Below, one piece after another: positions 35,996-47,684 of a stretch of DNA of 64,000 nucleotides. Position numbers and translations under genes: made by a program. How positions within the stretch are numbered: the stretch's first letter is position 1; each line of letters starts with the position of its first letter. The notes below the pieces were generated by a model. It was not told where the DNA came from. It did not search any database and worked only from the letters and a program-made list of their open reading frames with translations. Origin of the DNA: Seiridium cupressi (lineage: Eukaryota; Ascomycota; Sordariomycetes; Amphisphaeriales; Sporocadaceae); contig JARVKI010000014.1 in assembly GCA_036674765.1 (NCBI GenBank), positions 186,001-250,000 of the forward strand, written 5' to 3'.

Positions 35996-37596
35996 AGTGT
36001 CTCTCACTAATCGCCGGTTAGACCGGGCTTGCTTTGAAGTCAGGTCTTAATTCTTCTATTGATCTTGGTTGCATTATTGTCTATATTATTGCCAGGTTAC
36101 TTGATCCATTCCTTTATACCTGCGTCACATATCTTCAGTTTGTCCTCATTTTGCTTTCGTTTTGAATTCTTCGATGGATATGGAGGGTGTGCACCATGAT
36201 TGTATATGCGATTCTTCGTTGGTGGCATTTTATCTTGAAGTTGATTCGTTTCAGTATTGTGGGTGTTTAAGCATAATCTCTCATGTTAGCATATATAATC
36301 AATCATCTTTTGCTTACTATTACAACCGCTCTACTCTGTGGCGAAGTATGACCAACGTTGCGGACCCAAGAAACCATTTCCATGCATGAACTTAGCTTGG
36401 CTTGTTCGTGAGATGGTTGCCGTCGTGACGCGGATTCAAGCCATATTTGGCCTTTTTCGAGCGTTGAGCCGCCTGCAAGGCTTAGGCGAGGATATAGAGT
36501 ATCGTGCTTGTATCTAGTCTCGTCATACAAACTCAAATATTGCCAGGGACTTCCTGCCGCATCGCTCTGAGTACGTCATGTTGATTTTCGTTGCGCGGGT
36601 GAGCGAGATACATTGCCGAGTGGGACTTTCTCACTAATAAACATTGCAAAATACAGAGTATGCTGGAATTATAAACATATAACCCGATTTTAAGCTTCGG
36701 AAAATCCCGCTGGATACGAAACTAAACCAAAACCAGAATCCTTCCATCCAGATTACGACGCTACTTCCGGTTTCTGACATTTTGACACCACCCTCCTCCC
36801 CAGGCATTTGCAATGAGCCGCCTTGCGGAGAGGCCCGTGAAAGCGTGAGTCAATTCACAGCGGTAGAAAGAGCAGATGTAGCTAACGTCAATGCAGAGAC
36901 AGATATGATAATAGAAAGGACGTTAGCATGCAGTCGACGTTGAGCCTTGGTCGACAGTTGTGGTCAGTTTACTTCCTAACTCTAGGCTGTTTTTAGAGCC
37001 CGCAGCTTTACGAAGTAAATCCACTGAATATACACGCCCACACCTTTATTCCCTTCGCTAGATCCGATCAATTGAATGGGTTATGCGTCTATCTCCCTGT
37101 TTTGGGCACCATTCACCATGAAAGTTTTTGCAGCGACACCAAGCTTTCGACACCAACGCTCCGTGCAATACTCTTGAGATTAAACTACCAACCTTATGGT
37201 TGGTTTCTCCTACCACCTGGTTCTGCCACTTTCCGCTAACTGCTTGATGCAATTGTGTTCGTGGTAACACGCATAGATCCCGCCATTTCCATTACTGCGG
37301 GGAACCTTACGGCGGCACGCATTGAACCTTAGATAAGGCACTGCGTTCGTGAGTGGTGAATATTTTCGTTTGACGGCAGAACCAAGACCATGACGCATTT
37401 ATTTTTCATCGGTAAGCAATCGTCTAGGCCGAGCCATGCTCGTCATCAAACTTAAACCCCGCCTGTTGAATCCTGCAACCTCCTAGCACCGAGAGCAATA
37501 AATGGTCAAACGGGCACGTATCAACTGTATTCTTGATTTTAGATATTACTATTTTCATTCTCTCGAACTTAACGCAGGCTTTACGTACGTTTGATA
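35996..37596. other. Intergenic, no gene seen
   Basis: Laccase 3' UTR followed by about 1.4 kb with only short, unrecognised frames. The last part is the promoter side of the BTB gene. Confidence 0.5.
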
Positions 37597-38340
37597 ATGG
37601 CCAAGAAAAAGAACGGAGCCGATGTTGCCCAACCTTTTCCAAGCATAGAGAGGCGGGTCAGCCTTGAAAGCCTTGAAGACCGCATGACAGACCCCAGACC
37701 AACTGAATCGTAGGTACCGCTCGCAACTACTCGAGGATTGACGATCTGAGCGCATCGCAGGCCATACACAAGTGACAATGTTGATGTTGTTTTTGGCAAA
37801 CGGGCCACGCCATTTCGAGTTCCGAAGGCTTTATTGCAGAAGTGCTCAAATTTACCCGACTTGGTATCGGACACACTTCGACTCGAGAATATCCCAGAGA
37901 AAGCAGGCCACGTATTAATTCATCATCTCTATACGCGCACATTCCAATGCCTTGCGCCTCAAGGAATAACAGACCGTGAACGTCACTCTGACGAGTTTGT
38001 TACCTGCATTGAAGCTTATAAAGCTGCCTTGCACTACAATCTTGCCACGCTCGCAGAACAGTCTCAGGGTGAGATCGAGAGGCTGGGTGAAGCCCTGACC
38101 GTTCCGGAAATCCTGGCCCTATTGACTAAGGCATACCCCAATCCGGATGCCGAGGATGTCTGGATCAGCAACTACCTGAAGACTCGTATGTCGGCACTAT
38201 TCGCGGACAATTTGGCTATGAAGGAAGCCACTTCAAGGTACGGCTGTTCTACAAGATCCATCGCTGAAATACTTTTCGACAACATGCTGCGATTGCGATT
38301 GGATGAGGCCGCACCTCAGGGCTCCACAAATGGCAAGTGA
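37597..38340 (+). CDS. BTB/POZ domain protein
   Basis: Two exons, 37597-37709 and 37761-38340, with a 51-nt intron, give 230 residues. The BTB fold begins at PYTSDNVDVVFGKRATPFRV and continues through KALLQKCSNLPDLVSD and HVLIHHLYT. A helical segment with AYKAALHYNLATLAE follows, typical of the many fungal stand-alone BTB proteins that probably act as adaptors or interaction modules. The N-terminus MAKKKNGADVAQP is basic. After the stop at 38338-38340 an open frame runs on to 38866. It has basic (KINKRKRNRKRGKKV) and Cys-containing (CPNCKFLDAYC) parts and may be a further exon, but the intron with the best acceptor (CATATACAG, 38399) would be out of frame with the only donor I see at 38337. 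The C-terminal end is therefore uncertain. Confidence 0.65.
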
Positions 38341-38949
38341 TCAGTGACCAGGCTTAACAAGTTGTTAAGTGAAGGTGTCAATTGCTGACTCATATACAGA
38401 GCTTAATGCTGAAGCTCTGAGAAACATCGAAAGGCCAGACACCGTGCCTGAACCCGACGCGGTCGAGGTAGCACATGACCCCAACATGGAGGTAGATTCG
38501 GAGTCTGAGATCATGACACCACCTTGGTCCTCATGGAATTCATCTGTCGATGCCCCTTCAAGTTTCGAATACGCGAACGAAGTAGCAGCAACCGATCGGG
38601 GAATTGAATCATCAACCAATATAGAAATAAAGACAAAGATAAATAAGCGCAAGAGGAATAGGAAGAGGGGTAAAAAGGTCAGAAACATCATGAAGACCGA
38701 AAGCGAAGTTTTTGGTAGTGATAAAAATCCGTGTCCTAACTGCAAGTTTCTGGATGCATATTGTAACCGCAGAAACTTGGAAGGATTGCCCAGGATATCT
38801 CGATCGTATTTTGGTATCACTAGGAGAGTTGGCGACGACTTCGAGGCTGGCTACTTCGTGGCCTAGTCGATCTCTCGTCTCATGTGCAAATTTGTAAGGC
38901 AAACCATTATTCTCAATGTATATAATTGTATGGGAGCTTGGTGCAATAG
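38341..38949 (+). other. Possible extra 3' exon of the BTB gene
   Basis: An open plus-strand frame lies at about 38399-38866 with an acidic first half, then a lysine/arginine-rich patch, then CPNCKFLDAYC. It looks like coding sequence and follows a stretch with GCTGAC branch and CAG acceptor signals. A single-base length change would be needed to join it to the BTB frame by the best signals. It could be a true exon, a decayed exon, or 3' UTR. Confidence 0.35.
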
Positions 38950-40690
38950 TTGCAGCACCTGGCAACCCCTGCCCGAAAAGGCGGTGAGCGGCTGCCAGCA
39001 GCCGCGAGTAGATTTATCGGAGTAGAGGTCGTCGGTTCGAGTCCGGCAGTTTTATCCCTTTTTTACAAGAGAGTAAACCCCCTCCTCGGGGAAACGTGGC
39101 CTAGCTTTAGGGAAAGACAGGCCCGTGGTAGTTTTTGAGGTATTTTTTAGAGGACTTTTATTATGAGGATTTATATTTTAAAGAATATCGGTTCATTGTG
39201 GTTAAGTTGACGGTAATTTTCTCCCCGGACCCTATAATTCAGGGTTTTTCCCGTACGGCGATTAAGGATTAGAATGAGGCCTATTTTAGTACGCTGAGAT
39301 AGACGAATATAATATATTACATATAATTGTATCTGATCTATACTTTCCCAAGGGCTCAACGCCTACGACCAGATAAGGCGCCCGTAATGGACTGATAGGC
39401 TCTATCACATTTACACAGGCCGACGGTTCCGGTTATGTTCCGTTGCTTGGTTGTCGACGTCTCTCGGCCACGCAGACTTCGAGATATTATACTATACTTG
39501 GATAATTAACATCATCCCGGGCACGCGTCCGTTTCTGGTCTAATACAAATTGGGAACAGCAACGGGCTTGCGGAGTATTATACTTGGACTGACCTTTTAA
39601 AATTCTACCTAATCAAGATTTCCAATAGCAGGTTTGGATTTGGTATAAATACCCAAATAGTATATGGTCCATTAAAAAGTTATGCGCACTTCCGCAGCGG
39701 CCGAGAGAATTCTACCCCGTCTGATCACTCCGCCTCATTATCTGATTGACTTAAACTGAAGAGTCAAATTGTGATACTTTTAAAATAGAATTGATCGCAA
39801 TCGTGCTCGAGTTTGTGTCAGATGACGAGGCGAGCGTAGGCCTTTTGCGAATCGTTGTCTCTTCGTGTAATGACATGCATTGTGAATGCGAATCTGACCC
39901 ATGCACATTTAGATAGTCTTGAAAGTCGGGATTTCTCTCGAGCAAACCAGAGCTGGTTAATTACCATTGACTAACGTCTCTAGGAAATGTGTCTCGAATG
40001 ACCGATTGTAATAAGGCACCCGATGCGTTCGTCAGTAGCCCTGGAGCTGTAGTCACTGGTGTATACATCAATACGTTTAGTTGTATGGTACCCGCTATCA
40101 TACAGCAAAGAACTTGTTAGGTCCATATTAATTCGGGAGCTAGCCCACAGCACCGAATATCAGATATCAACCCAGTTTCCTCTGTGACTTCATAAGTACG
40201 GTGTTTTGTCATGAGCCGTACATGAGGATGGTAATGGGCTGTTTATTAGGCCTTTTCAAGTGCGGTGCACTTAGCCAGGAGAGCTAGTTGCTACGCTCAA
40301 CGCTGAAGACGACGCATGGTTCAGTGCTATATATCAAGGAAAGAAAGATTAGATTCTGTATTGATATCACGCGTACTAGACTGAGCCTCGTCTACCAACT
40401 ATTCAGATGGGTGATATCGGAGATCCCGAGATAACATGGATAACCTATTTCAGGGTTTGGCAAATCTGCCATTTCGCATATGTAATCACTTCGCTTAATA
40501 CAATATTTATAACGATTATATATTCGATTGGTATAATATTAGGCCATATGGGATAAGAATACAGACTCTTTAAGGCGACTTATTCGATAATAAACACGTC
40601 GGACTTTTGTGGCTATTGGATTTGTACTTTAAAACCCGGTATGGCTATATTCTTGTCGCAATTGTAATTCGGAATGACTAGTCTCACGCA
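38950..40690. mobile_element. AT-rich, ORF-free stretch: probable degraded transposon relic
   Basis: About 1.7 kb, clearly AT-rich compared with its neighbours, with no open frame beyond 65 codons on either strand and many TA-rich segments. This is what repeat-induced point mutation (RIP) leaves of repeats in ascomycetes. It contains the 22-bp sequence at 39246-39267 that recurs inverted at 55852-55873, which supports a repeat origin. Near its left edge is a Pol III-like segment: a 7-bp hairpin at about 38987-39004, a T-arm/B-box-like GTCGGTTCGAGTCCGGC at 39031-39047, and a T-run just after. No transposase could be read. Confidence 0.45.
39246..39267 (+). repeat. 22-bp repeat, copy 1
   Basis: The sequence beginning TTTTCCCGTACGG and ending CGATTAAGG is identical, in inverse orientation, to 55852-55873. 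Similarity continues weakly for about 15 bp past the AAGG end and stops at the TTTT end, so it may be the terminus of a dispersed element. Confidence 0.7.
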
Positions 40691-41395
40691 GCTGACGCGT
40701 CAGGCTAGAATGGGTAAATCTGACCTTTGCTAGCTCCTAGTCATATGCAGGTCTCAGAATCCTGCGATCTGGCCGACAATAGACCCCTCGAGATCCAGAG
40801 TCTTTGGCTATGTACTTGTCCACAGTGCCCCGTAAAGGGGCGAAGGATTTTAGAGCTAGTGGTGTGCTTTCATGGAGAGCCTATCGAATCAGCGTTTCCC
40901 GAGAGACTTGAGCTTAGAGCAGTTGTTGGAGCAACAACATCCGAGATTGTCGCTCTGGTTAGACGGGGTGTGTGGGTGGGTCTTGATTTGGCGAATTATG
41001 CTCCGAATCCCTGGGCTTACTCATAGTCGATAAATCCCATCCACCAACCACCCGGCAGTTGTAGGAGCTGAAGAAATCCTGTTCGTAATCCTCCAGCTGT
41101 GACCTCGGAAGTGAAACACTTGCTTTCTAGGACTTGCAAGAGATGCGAGAGGCCTAGATTAGCCTAAGCCTCGGTGGCAAGTCGTGTGTGAATTCCTCGA
41201 GTCCTCTGTCTAGGAGACAGGCTTGACAAGATCAGAAAGCTTGGAACTGACTCGAATACCCCAGTTCGAAGATTGTCGCATAAGCCAGTCTCTTTTACCC
41301 TCTTCGTCTTCCGTTTCGCACATTTCATGCCTGCCCATCAGTCACATCTGTCACGGCCATTGATGCCACTGGTTCCTTATTACAGCTTTGATAAA
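40691..41395. other. Intergenic, no gene seen
   Basis: Base composition returns to normal after the AT-rich stretch. A 99-codon plus-strand frame (40727-41026) has several cysteines but no recognisable domain. The remainder is the promoter of the gene starting at 41396. Confidence 0.45.
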
Positions 41396-42916
41396 ATGGA
41401 CTGTTTCTTGGCGTATGTTCTCGGCTTGGTTGCCTCATTCATCATTCTTGTAATTTCATTTCGGAAATTTCAGCAAGCTACAGCCACGCCTTCTAGGAAA
41501 GAGGTGATAATCAGTGATGATAAGCTGCGGAATATCATAGTGCTAGCTAAAGGTCATGAGATGGCTGAAGTCCTCACGACAATGATCGACAAAGATGGCG
41601 CCGGGGCGTGGCCACCTCGGTCAAATCACGCTCGCTATGCATGGCCTCGAGCCCTTCGTCCATACCAGGAAATTTATGAGGAGCTAGCACCTCTCATTCC
41701 GAACGACATTCCATCTCTCAATGACGACCTCAACAGGATGCGCATCGCCGATTTTCGCTCACAGTTCAAAAAGAAACTATCGGAAAGGATCGACCTGGCA
41801 AAAGTCAAACGGTTGCTTGAGGCAGCTGATGCAGGTCAATGGGATATCCTCCCGCGCGATGTCTATAATGCTTTTTACTGCTGCGTCGCTTCCTGTCGGC
41901 ACGCCTACCGTTGGGCTACTATACCTGTCGTGAAAATCGCTCAACTTGAGACAGTCATCGAATTGCCGGCCGAACTTGCAGAACCCTGGAATTATCTACA
42001 GGATCACTTTGGCTGTGCCTCCCAGAGCGGCAATAACACGAGCAGCATATTGCTCAACTTTGACCCCAACGGCCAACACACCTACAAGATTAACACAGGC
42101 ATGCCCTCCACGGTGACCTCGGGTGAAGAGGCTTTTTCACGCATTTTCTACGATATAGAAGTAATGGTATGGCATCTCAAGTCTGTTATTATTTCTAAAC
42201 TACTTCGTAGTCTGATGAAGATTAAACTTAGGCTCTTCCAATTTATTATCTCATGGTTGGTGCTACCGTCGCATTTGCTCGCAACGACAAGGATAAGTGC
42301 GTCAAATGTCTTGGCACCATTACCCAACAGCTCCGCCCACTCCTGAATAACTACTATAACCGGCTGCAAGAAGATAGCCCTCAATGTCTGGCTATCCCAT
42401 GTACAGGGCTTTTTTGCCTGGGGTGCCGGCTCCATTGATGATGCGACCGGCGAGTTCGATAAATATGATGGCCTTAGCGGGAACCAAGTGTTGCTTTTCC
42501 AAGCCCTTGACGCCTTTCTAGGCATCCAGCCATATTTGTCACAGCGGGACAAGGAGCGTAACGTACCCGCACGGCAAAGGGCTCTTTGCGAGATTTTCGA
42601 GAAGCATTCGTTTCGAGCCAAGCTGAGCGAGGACACTAATGACGAAGTTGAAGTTCGAATTGTGAATGAGTTCACCGAGATCCTGAAACGACTAAGGGTA
42701 AGCTTTTCTTCAGTTCAATGGAACGTAGCAGCATACTGATTACTATTGAAGATGTTCCGGAGCGCACACAGAACACGCGCTAAGCACTATCTTTCCCAAC
42801 CTGCGCCAGAAAGGTTACCCATGACAGCAGGGAAATCTCTGTTAAAATCCGATCTCGAACAGAGCCTCCAGTTCTTGGATGAATTCATGGTGCGCCGTCT
42901 AACGCAAACGGTCTGA
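41396..42916 (+). pseudogene. Indoleamine-2,3-dioxygenase-superfamily protein (PrnB-like), frameshifted
   Basis: Exons 41396-42166, 42232-42697 and 42752-42916. Exon 1 starts with a membrane anchor (CFLAYVLGLVASFIILVISF). Exon 2 holds ALPIYYLMVGATVAFARNDK and then, in another frame, NVWLSHVQGFFAWGAGS and KYDGLSGNQVLLFQALDAFL. The latter matches the GxSGxQ..LQALDxxLG region of fungal IDO and PrnB-like haem proteins. Exon 3 ends FLDEFMVRRLTQTV. Exon 2 is one base over a multiple of three, and the two frames switch near 42360-42376, so one indel separates an apparently intact gene from function. An uninterrupted product would be about 460 residues. IDO proteins open the indole ring of tryptophan; for this divergent branch the substrate is unknown. 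Confidence 0.6.
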
Positions 42917-43736
42917 CAGGGACGCATCAGAAACAGCAGCAATTTAGCACGTTAAGTCTCGTGAGGGTTGTTACTCAAAAGCCTCCCTGCTCTAGACAGC
43001 TCTTCTGAGGAGGAGACATTCTACCAACTCAGACTGTGAAGACCCATATGATAAGCATGGCTCTTTAATCATGACGTGCTCAGCTTCACCGACGGTGGCA
43101 GTACGAGGCTGATTCCAAGAAATACCAAGATGTGCGAAGTGAAATAAGTGAGGAGGAATAAATAATGGATTCTAACGGAGTATGCTACACTACATGTAAA
43201 CTTGAATTGAGACTACCGAAGAGCACTATATATATTGAAATGTGGGTGGCTGGTACGCCCCACACTGTGGCTGTATATAGCGGAGCCCCTCCCACATCCT
43301 CAAGTGTTGCTCTTCAAGCAACTACAATACACTATGTTGAACATATACCTTTTGACAATATATGCGTTTGAAAATACGGAGTGGGTCAGGTATCTACTTT
43401 TTAGTATTCTGTAGGCTCCACCCTATCGCATCACAGCTCCCAGAATCAACATTTGACATACATCTTAACACACAAATGGACTGGGCATATTTCAACGCCC
43501 ATAATCAATGCATAATGCTGTTTGAAGCTGATTTCGTGGACTGCATTCGATATGTTTCTGATTCGATGCAGTACTCTGAATTCGCTTGCGAACGCAATCA
43601 AGAGTGCGAAGCTCATCCAGTACTGCACACGGCATGGAGTCTGTAATTGTTGCACGGCAAGCCTCCACAGCCATCATACAATCAAGGCAACCTCATATCT
43701 AGTTCAATGTATGGTTACATGAGATCGAATGACAGG
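42917..43736. other. Intergenic, no gene seen
   Basis: About 0.8 kb between two convergent genes; only short frames without known motifs. Confidence 0.5.
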
Positions 43737-44678
43737 TCAAGCGACCAAATCAAAAGAATCCGGCCACCGTTCTTGTGAAGGACGAACTCTTCTTCCAGGG
43801 TGCCTCGACTTGATAATACCATGAAACCGGTCATTCCAAAAGTCCAACCTCTCTTGACTAAAACCCCCATTATCCGGCACACCAGCCTCTTGAGGAAGTG
43901 GCCCGAGACGTCCGAGCTCTTGAGGGTAGTCACACAAATTGGTCGACGAAAGCTTCCTGATAGGGTCTCAGGCTTTCAACATCCAGAGCTCGGCACAGCC
44001 AAGCAAATCCACAATAGTCAAGTCTTGGATTGTCCTGTTATCATCTTCGCTGTCTCCAGGCTTGTCGTCACCCATTTCTCGGGCGGTTTCAAAAGCTTCT
44101 CGTAAAACGAGAATACCAATGGCGCAGAGCTTGGCGCTGATGATATTGCCACCACCAGCCGCCGTAGCGAGGAAATAATGGACATTCCGACGTTGAGAAC
44201 GGCTCATGGGTGCAAATTCCATGTTCCAAAAGTAGATCATATCCTCGGCGAAAAACGGCATATCGGTCCATAAAACGTCTTTCCTCATAAACGCCACGAT
44301 TGTCTGCTTGTCGTCCCCAACACACGTCATATCACCCGCTCCGTGGAGGAGCATGAGCTCGACGACTAGTCTATCCTTGTGCTCAGCGCTACAAAAGCGA
44401 GCGGCATTGTAAAACAAGGCCCACACGGATCGAACGTGTAACGAGAGGTTTGGTTTCCAATCAGTCTCGTCCACCCGAGCTTGTATCGCGGCTTTGAACT
44501 GGTCCTCAATGTTCCAAAGATAGCTGCCAATCATTGCTAATATCTGGTCCAGTCGGCTATCCAGTGCCTGGCGTTTGGTATTAACGCGTAAGTTTTCCAA
44601 ATACCTCATAGGAGGTAATGTAAACCCGATGTCTTCGTCTAATTCTGGGGGAATACTACGAAGGCTAGAGGCTGACAT
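43737..44678 (-). pseudogene. DUF3632-like protein with an internal stop
   Basis: From ATG 44678 (MSASSLRSIPPELDED) the frame runs 236 codons to a TGA at 43968-43970. It continues in the same frame for another 76 codons to a TGA at 43737-43739. The region beyond the first stop still reads like the C-terminus of the family (GGFSQERLDFWNDRFHGI), which suggests the internal TGA is a nonsense change, for example CGA to TGA. The body has SVWALFYNAARFCSAEHKD and MTCVGDDKQTIVAFMRKDVL plus the helical, tryptophan-rich pattern of fungal DUF3632 proteins, whose function is unknown. No splice donor near the stop could remove it. Without the stop the protein would have 313 residues, close to family length. 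Confidence 0.55.
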
Positions 44679-45300
44679 GGCGAAATATAGGAATAAATAA
44701 GGCTGCTCTTAATAGAACACTTAGGTTGCCAAGAATGTTTTGTTACAGGAAATCTTCTCTTCGTCAACATGGTAGATAACTGCCAGCTTTTATGCCTGTA
44801 TGACAGCAGTCTGAGCCCCACTCTCGTCCACCCACCCTCCAATCACAGACTGCATCAATCAGCTGCAAACGCCCGGGCATAGCCTCCCATACCATGATAA
44901 GATGCTTGCAGATCCGTAGCTGGTGATTGGCAAATGCAGAAATGTGCAGGCTTCCAGTTGTAAGATACCGCGGTCACTTTTGGTCCAGTGCGATTAGCTT
45001 TCGTATGCGATGTATTCTTATGTCTCTCTCTCCTCTTCTAGACTAGACTTCATACCCACTCATGTGTATGTCCGGTATTATGGGCAGGACTGGTGCATGA
45101 TATTGCATCAGGCAGCAATTCTGGCAACAGTACATAATAATGCATAGCCACCCAATCCCAGTAGAGGAGCAAAGGCTAGGAAGGAGATCAGGCCTCACCG
45201 GGCGAATTGGTAATACTAAAGTGCCTATGAACCTCTGCATGTTCCCAAGCCCCTCCTCCTTCCCTCTACAGACAGTTAGATCCAGGGAACCCGACCCAGA
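44679..45300. other. Intergenic, no gene seen
   Basis: Promoter side of the gene at 44678 and 3' flank of the HAK gene; no coding sequence recognised. Confidence 0.5.
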
Positions 45301-47684
45301 TCAAATTTGTTTGACCCAACCGACCTCGACTAGATCGTCGGGATCAATGTCAAAATCCGCTACCTTTGCTCTCGTGTTTTCGCGGACCCAAAGGAAGATC
45401 TCCAAAAAGAGGCGGCGGATTATCTGCCTGAGTAGGTTGCTTTGATGGTGGCATGGACGCATCATTTGCTTCCCGAGGACGTAGATCAATTCAGACTGGC
45501 CAGCATTACCCAGTCGTCTGAGCTCATGTTGCACGAATTCCGACTGAGCTGTCACTGAGCTTGTTTGCTTGCCTATATGAGTGACGAAGCCCCGAAGTTG
45601 TTCCACTATGACTTGACGAAGATCAGTTGTAAGAATTTCGTCTCTATACCCGTGGCGCAAGATTATGCGATAACCCGACTGAAGATTGACAAGTCGTGTA
45701 ATGACGAAATGCTCGTTGATCGGAACCGTAGGGACGGAAAGCGAGCGCAAATGGAGAAACACTACGATCTCGGGGCGTGAGTGGAATTTGCGGACGAACT
45801 GTGTGAAAACCTTGGGGATGACGTTATCTCCCGAGCCGACCTTGTCGAAGAATATACCCAGACCAGCCGCCGTGGTCACGCTACCACCGCCGAACTCCGT
45901 GGACAAATGTGTAGGCGAAGAAAACGAAGACGGCTGGAAAAGACGCTCGACGGTAACACCGTCCTTGTCTTCGGCAGCCCATTGCCGCTCCTTGCCCCAG
46001 CGCCACAATACAAAGAATGACCCAAGAATGACGGCGAGGACCAGGCTAAACCACGCGCCTTCGGGGACTTTGAGAAGTACGGAAGAGATATACGCTCCGT
46101 CGAGTGCACCGAACAAAAGGAAGAGAGTGATAACGAATGGGGAAGGAACGCGCCAAACAATAATGGCAACGAGTGACACCATGCATGTAGTGAGAAATGT
46201 GGTAATGATAACACACACGCCATAAGCATTTCCCAGGCTAGTTGTCTGACTAGAGGTGAGATAGGGACGATTGACATCTGGTATGTTGACTTACATTATT
46301 ATAGACTGCCGTGACGATAACAGTTCCGACCATCAGTAGCCAGTTGGCCATTGGCATATAAACTTGGTCATGAAACTTCCGGCTCGTGTGGATTGTCTTG
46401 ATGTGTGGGAAATAGCTTAGCCTCATGATTTGTGAAAGCAACTGGAAAGTGCTGGTGATCATTGCTTGGCTAGCGACGATTGCTGCTAGAACAGCGATGA
46501 CCATGGAAAAGTAAAAGCTTCCTGGAGGAACAGTGTAGAAGAATGGGTTGGTGAAGGCTGTTCCGGTCTCATCGGCTGAGATGTACGCTGCTTGGCCAGT
46601 ATAGGCAATGAGAAGGCATGGGTATGCAAGACAGATCCATGACAGCTTGACAGCTTTTGCGCCGAAAGCACCTATGTCTGCAAATAGCGCCTCGACGCCG
46701 GTAAAAGCTAGGAGAAGGCCGCCCAAAGACCTCCAGCCGCTTTCACCGTTGCGGATAAGATATTGGAAGGCGAAATAGGGACTAAAAGCCTTGAGGACGG
46801 TGTAGTCGTGGAGTACCAGGTTATAGATGCCACTGGCCAGATTGAAAAGAAGCCAAATAATGACGACAGGTGCGAAGGTAGTTCCGATTTTCGATGTTCC
46901 AAAAGGCTGAATCAAAAACAGACAGATAAGAATGGCACACGATACTCCAACTATGGTGCTCGTGCCGAGGTCTGGGTTCACAACCTTGATGCCTTGAATA
47001 GCACCCAAGACTGATTGAGCGGGCGTCAACATGCCGTCGGCCATGACCATTGACACTCCAAGGACTCCGAAGAGCTTGAGTAAAGCCTTCGAAGCGCGGC
47101 TATTCTCGATGAATGATCGGAATGTTCTTCCATCGCGTCTCAAATCGTTAGTCTGATATCGAGATAGGTGGACCGCGCTCGATGTATTCGGATCTCGGGG
47201 AACGATGTGGGCGTAACGCGCCAACAGTGAGTAAAGCGCGAAGGTACCGCCTTGGCCATCGTCGTCGGCCAATAGCACAATGAAACAATACTTGATGGTG
47301 ACGATAAGGGTCAAGGACCAGATGATGATGGATAAGGCACCGACGAGATCATCCCAGGATGGCTGGGACGAAAACGTGGAACTATAGACGTAAAGCGGAC
47401 TTGTGCCAATATCACCATATATGACACCGGTACTCTGCCAAGCAAGCCAAAGAAGAACAAAACCTCGATGGTGCTAATTGAATTCATGTTAGCTGTAAAA
47501 ACTCTCGAACGTGAGCGTGTGGCACTACCTGTTTGTGAGTGAGATTCAAATCATCCTCTGCGATTCGTCGAGCTTTCTCTTCGTTGTCGACGTCCCACGC
47601 CTCTAAGTTGGAGACATGAACCTGAGTTGTGCTTGTTGTAGGATGGTGATCCTCGGAGCTTTCTTTAGTGATAAGGCCAGACAT
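45301..47684 (-). CDS. hak1: HAK/KUP-type high-affinity potassium transporter
   Basis: Plasma-membrane H+- or Na+-coupled K+ uptake system induced under K+ starvation in fungi. Exons 47529-47684, 46295-47473 and 45301-46245 give 759 residues, normal for fungal HAK1. The cytosolic N-terminus is followed by the family motif YGDIGTSPLYVYSSTF in the first membrane helix. Next come GQGGTFALYSLLARYAHIVP, GDGMLTPAxSV in the variant form ADGMLTPAQSVLGAIQG, and FADIGAFGAKAVKLSW. About 12 membrane segments are followed by a cytosolic C-terminal domain of about 200 residues (from FGGGSVTTAAGLGIFFD). Both introns are phase 0. The start is fixed by the first ATG and the usual length of the N-terminal tail. 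No damage is seen; Ala replaces the first Gly of the GDGMLTPA motif. Confidence 0.93.

Noticed and set aside
45686..46225. Long plus-strand open frame of 179 codons opposite the HAK gene
   Set aside because: It is antisense to the conserved C-terminal part of the potassium transporter, which explains the absence of stops.
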